Source: CAMQVM01 sp044433365 (GTDB taxonomy: Bacteria > Bacteroidota > Bacteroidia > Bacteroidales > Rikenellaceae). From it: a stretch of 17,004 bases of DNA. The stretch spans positions 1-17,004 of the forward strand of contig JAWXTR010000071.1 of the NCBI GenBank assembly GCA_044433365.1, written 5' to 3'. Made by a program: the position numbers and the translations under genes. Shown here one piece after another: positions 14,521 through 17,004 of the stretch. How positions within the stretch are numbered: position 1 is the stretch's first letter; every line of letters begins with the position of its first letter. The notes beneath the pieces were generated by a model, which was not told the origin of the DNA, did not search any database, and saw only the letters and a list, made by a program, of their open reading frames with translations.

Positions 14521-14934
14521 TTATTTCTTAATTTTAATTTCAATTTTTGACCCAATTTTGCCCCTAAAGTAATACAAAATTATGAAATACATAATAATAG
14601 AGGCTAATGAAATTAAGGCTGCAAGTGGTTCGCTCACACCATATTCCAATAAGAAATAGATAGCTAAAACACAGATAATCAGAGGAATGATATAGGCTAA
14701 AGCAACTGCAAAAGCACCATTTTTCTTAGCAAAAAAAAGTGTAATTTCTTCACCAATAACATAATTTTTTGCCTCTTTTTCCGTTATTTCGACCTCTCTT
14801 TTCTCCGTTTCCGACGAACCGTGACATGCACCGTGGAGGTGACACTTCTCGCAAGCAGAGCTTACAAGAATTTCAGCCACTATTCTATCTTTTTCAATAG
14901 ATTTTATTACGCCTTTATGCTCAATTTGCGACAT
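14521..14934 (-). CDS. rseC: RseC/MucC-family membrane protein (Rnf/Rsx-associated)
   Basis: This 137-residue protein of the RseC/MucC family (Pfam PF04246) has an N-terminal soluble part with SSACEKCHLHGACHG (Cys28, 31, 37, the family Cys motif) and two membrane segments (about 72-95 and 100-125), then a short Lys-rich tail. In E. coli, RseC acts with the RsxABCDGE complex to keep SoxR reduced. No SoxR gene is visible here, so the likely role is an accessory or assembly factor for Rnf, supported by its place just before rnfB. It starts 2 bp after the nadE stop codon, so the two are almost certainly co-transcribed and perhaps translationally coupled. Confidence 0.88.
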   Translation of the reverse strand: MSQIEHKGVIKSIEKDRIVAEILVSSACEKCHLHGACHGSSETEKREVEITEKEAKNYVIGEEITLFFAKKNGAFAVALAYIIPLIICVLAIYFLLEYGVSEPLAALISLASIIMYFIILYYFRGKIGSKIEIKIKK

Positions 14935-14936
14935 AA

Positions 14937-16574
14937 CTAAAATAGTTTAGCTGCAAGTGGCATAACTCTATCCATCGAAAGCGTTGAACTCGACATCTTA
15001 ACAGTAGGAGGTAGTTGGTGACGCTTATGCTCAGCTGCTGCAATAAGTTTTGTAACTTTTGTAACAACATCTACATTAAACCCTTCGGCTACACACTCCA
15101 ACACCGACATTCTCTCGTCGATAAGTAGTCTTAACATCTCGTCAAGTTGGTCGTATGGAGGCAATGAATCACTATCCTTTTGGTCTGGGCGAAGCTCAGC
15201 AGAAGGCTCTTTATCAATAATTTGAGCAGGAATCAGCTCCTTGTCTAAATTATTGATAAAAAATGCCAATTCATAAACTTCATCTTTATATAAATCGCCT
15301 AGAAGCGACAAAGAGCCGTTTGTATCACCATAGAGTGTACCATACCCAACAGCACATTCGCTCTTGTTTGATGTATTTAAAACAATATCACCAAATTTAT
15401 TTGAATAAGCCATTAAAAGTGTACCTCTAAGGCGAGCTTGAAGATTTTCTTCTGCAACAGAGAAAGGCATATCTCCAAAAACAGGATTTAAAGTAGAAAT
15501 CATACTTTCGTAAGCATCGCCAATTGGTAAAATATGATATTTAATACCACACATCTGAGCCATTTCCACTGAATCATCAACAGAGCCTTGAGACGAGAAT
15601 TTCGAAGGCATTAAAATAGCTGTAACATTCTCTGCTCCAAGTGATTTTACTGCTAATGCTACAACGACAGCTGAATCTATACCACCAGAAAGCCCTACAA
15701 CTGCTTTTTTCAAATTTTGCTTTTCAAGAAAATCGGTTAGAGCCAATTTTAGTGCACTATAGTTATCTTTAATTCTTTTTCTACGAAGTAAATCGTCGTT
15801 AATTCCTTTCATTTTGCCGATATTATCATAATCAAAATGAATCAGCTGGCTTTTAAAACATTTCGCAGCAGAAAGTATCTCGCCATTTTTGTTAACAACC
15901 GACGAACCACCAAAATTAACAAATGATGCTGCATTACCACCCACTTGCGAGCAGCGAATAATTGGTAATCTAAACGATTTTGCCGCCTCTGATAGCACCT
16001 CATACTCCTCTATAATTGCGTCTCGCACATAAATTGGATTGCAAATTGAGATAATAGCCGATACTTTTAAAGATTTATCAATTTCATCAATATAATCTAA
16101 ATCTTCACCAATTACAACTAAAAATCTTGTACCATCTATGGTTACTATATTCATTGGAATTTCGCTATCCTCATCCTCCGACTCATCGTTATAATCGACA
16201 GAGTCAATACCCTTGATATAGCATTTTTCGAGAGGAGAGTCAATCATCGCTTTGCTAAAAAACGAAGAAATCTTACCCTTGTTAATGTAGGCAACACTCG
16301 AAAAAAAGTCGTCACCACTCTCAGTTGGCATACCAATCAGAACGTTAATATCCTTAGCAGCTAGGGCAATATCCTCAAGTGCAGCATAACATTTATCGAT
16401 AAAATCAGCACTCGAAATTACCCCCATAAGTGGTGAGCCAGAAAGTGCAAATTCTGGAAAAATTATTAAATCAGCACCTTCATCCAAAGCAGAGTTGATA
16501 TTCTTAATAATTAAGTCACTATTATAGGAAATATCTCCAATACGACTATTTATTTGAGCAACAGCAATGTTCAT
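14937..16574 (-). CDS. nadE: NAD+ synthetase, two-domain type with probably inactive glutaminase domain
   Basis: This 545-residue cytoplasmic enzyme converts nicotinate adenine dinucleotide to NAD+ using ATP. The N-terminal nitrilase-like domain (1 to about 250) should release ammonia from glutamine. The C-terminal synthetase domain has all key motifs: the SGGIDS P-loop, AEENLQARLRG, TSNKSE, GYGTLYGD, KEPSAELRPDQ and KRHQLPP. In the nitrilase domain Glu41 (FPEFALSG) and Lys108 (FFSKAMID) of the Glu-Lys-Cys triad remain. The motif that normally reads I-C-E-D is VIGED, putting Gly156 (codon GGT, 16107-16109) at the nucleophile position, so it may rely on free ammonia. An acidic insert follows Lys121 (about 127-138). 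I chose the ATG at 16574 (MNIAVAQINS, the standard start); a TTG at 16601 overlaps the promoter box. Confidence 0.93.
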   Translation of the reverse strand: MNIAVAQINSRIGDISYNSDLIIKNINSALDEGADLIIFPEFALSGSPLMGVISSADFIDKCYAALEDIALAAKDINVLIGMPTESGDDFFSSVAYINKGKISSFFSKAMIDSPLEKCYIKGIDSVDYNDESEDEDSEIPMNIVTIDGTRFLVVIGEDLDYIDEIDKSLKVSAIISICNPIYVRDAIIEEYEVLSEAAKSFRLPIIRCSQVGGNAASFVNFGGSSVVNKNGEILSAAKCFKSQLIHFDYDNIGKMKGINDDLLRRKRIKDNYSALKLALTDFLEKQNLKKAVVGLSGGIDSAVVVALAVKSLGAENVTAILMPSKFSSQGSVDDSVEMAQMCGIKYHILPIGDAYESMISTLNPVFGDMPFSVAEENLQARLRGTLLMAYSNKFGDIVLNTSNKSECAVGYGTLYGDTNGSLSLLGDLYKDEVYELAFFINNLDKELIPAQIIDKEPSAELRPDQKDSDSLPPYDQLDEMLRLLIDERMSVLECVAEGFNVDVVTKVTKLIAAAEHKRHQLPPTVKMSSSTLSMDRVMPLAAKLF

Positions 16575-16598
16575 AATAAAATTTTTAAAATTACACCC

Positions 16599-16632
16599 CA
16601 AAGGTAATAAAAATTATTAGTGTCAGCTCAAA
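16599..16632 (-). promoter_or_regulatory. Promoter of the nadE-rseC(-rnf) unit
   Basis: On the minus strand TTTG (16632-16629) is followed after 22 nt by TACCTTTG (16606-16599), an exact match to TAnnTTTG and identical to the -7 box of the tRNA-Phe promoter. The spacer is 2-3 nt longer than in the tRNA promoters. The leader to the ATG at 16574 would be about 18 nt. It may drive the whole cluster through to rnfA. Confidence 0.55.
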
Positions 16633-16704
16633 TTTTGTTAAAAATAATAGCATTTCCCAAAAAAATACCTATTAAATGATTATCCCCAAGCTTAAAAATC
16701 ATAA

Positions 16705-16748
16705 GGGAACTTCTAAAATCTCGCAAAATCCAGAATTTAAAACTCCCC
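16705..16748 (-). repeat. Dispersed palindromic repeat (family C, copy 2)
   Basis: On the minus strand this reads GGGGAGTTTTAAATTCTGG, continuing to ATTTTAGAAGTTCCC, and matches 8722-8764 at about 38 of 43 positions. The arms can pair imperfectly. It lies in the gap between the divergent nadE and tRNA-Phe promoters. The neighbouring 16749-16889 is very AT-rich, and I see nothing else in it. Confidence 0.6.
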
Positions 16749-16889
16749 ATAACTAAATTATCACAATTACAAGAAAACAATGAAAAATTGTAATATTTTT
16801 ATAATCCAACCCTACATTATTTCCTTTCAATGTATTATATCACTAATAGAAATATAAATTAATTTTTATCACAAAAAATCTCAAAAAAA

Positions 16890-16920
16890 TTTGGAAATTA
16901 AAAAATAATCCCTACCTTTG
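16890..16920 (+). promoter_or_regulatory. Promoter of the tRNA-Phe gene
   Basis: TTTG (16890-16893) and TACCTTTG (16913-16920) with a 19-nt spacer form an exact Bacteroidetes promoter. The tRNA begins 35 bp after the -7 box. This is the best promoter match in the window. Confidence 0.75.
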
Positions 16921-16954
16921 CAACCGTAATGAGAAACAAACATTACAAAATGAT

Positions 16955-17004
16955 GGTGCCATAGCTCAGTTGGTAGAGCAAAGGACTGAAAATCCTTGTG
17001 TCCC
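16955..17004 (+). tRNA. tRNA-Phe (anticodon GAA), 3' end cut by the window
   Basis: The acceptor 5' strand GGTGCCA (16955-16961), the D-arm GCTCAGTTGGTAGAGC and the anticodon stem AAGGA/TCCTT around loop CTGAAAA are present, giving anticodon GAA. The window ends in the variable region, so the T-arm and acceptor 3' strand are not seen. Confidence 0.9.

Noticed and set aside
16575..16601. A longer nadE starting with TTG at 16601.
   Set aside because: The nine added residues precede the standard MNIAVAQINS start and their codons overlap the likely -7 promoter box.

Overview
The window looks like chromosomal DNA of an AT-rich member of the Bacteroidales. The evidence is a SusC/SusD-type outer-membrane pair, promoters of the Bacteroidetes form (TTTG, 19-22 nt, then TAnnTTTG) with no obvious Shine-Dalgarno sites, a complete rnfBCDGEA cluster next to an RseC-family gene, and a two-domain NAD synthetase. 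The genus cannot be assigned from the sequence.

Layout. Positions 1-555 hold no gene, only repeats and a candidate promoter. A TonB-dependent SusC-like receptor (556-3795) and a SusD-like lipoprotein (4057-5688) form an outer-membrane uptake pair with no glycan-degrading enzymes beside it. A nitroreductase (5959-6504, minus) and an AraC-family regulator (6734-7597, plus) are divergent and share a 229-bp control region. From 7598 to 8378 there are repeats and the C-terminal remnant of an IS transposase. A tRNA-Arg(TCT) lies on the minus strand at 8379-8452. From 8791 to 16574 the minus strand carries nadE, rseC, rnfB, rnfC, rnfD, rnfG, rnfE and rnfA in transcription order, ending at a good intrinsic terminator (8669-8696). 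The window ends inside a tRNA-Phe(GAA) on the plus strand, which has the best promoter in the window.

How the genes work together. The Rnf subunits build a membrane complex that couples electron transfer between ferredoxin and NAD+ to ion pumping. RseC-family proteins are associated with Rnf/Rsx complexes. NadE makes the NAD+ that Rnf reduces, so the co-directional cluster is metabolically coherent. The SusC/SusD pair imports an unknown oligomer or peptide.

The most unusual content lies between the genes. (1) A ~180-bp repeat with terminal inverted repeats sits inside two unrelated operons (susC/susD and rnfB/rnfC), in the same sense as transcription and just after a stop codon each time. 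(2) A second repeat has a 93-bp 5' module 95% identical between two copies and a 66-bp 3' module, but between these lies a completely different long hairpin in each copy. (3) A ~111-bp near-complete palindrome precedes rnfB. (4) Five same-sense copies of one IS-end-like motif occur within 2.7 kb. Separately, the NadE glutaminase domain appears to have Gly in place of its catalytic Cys.
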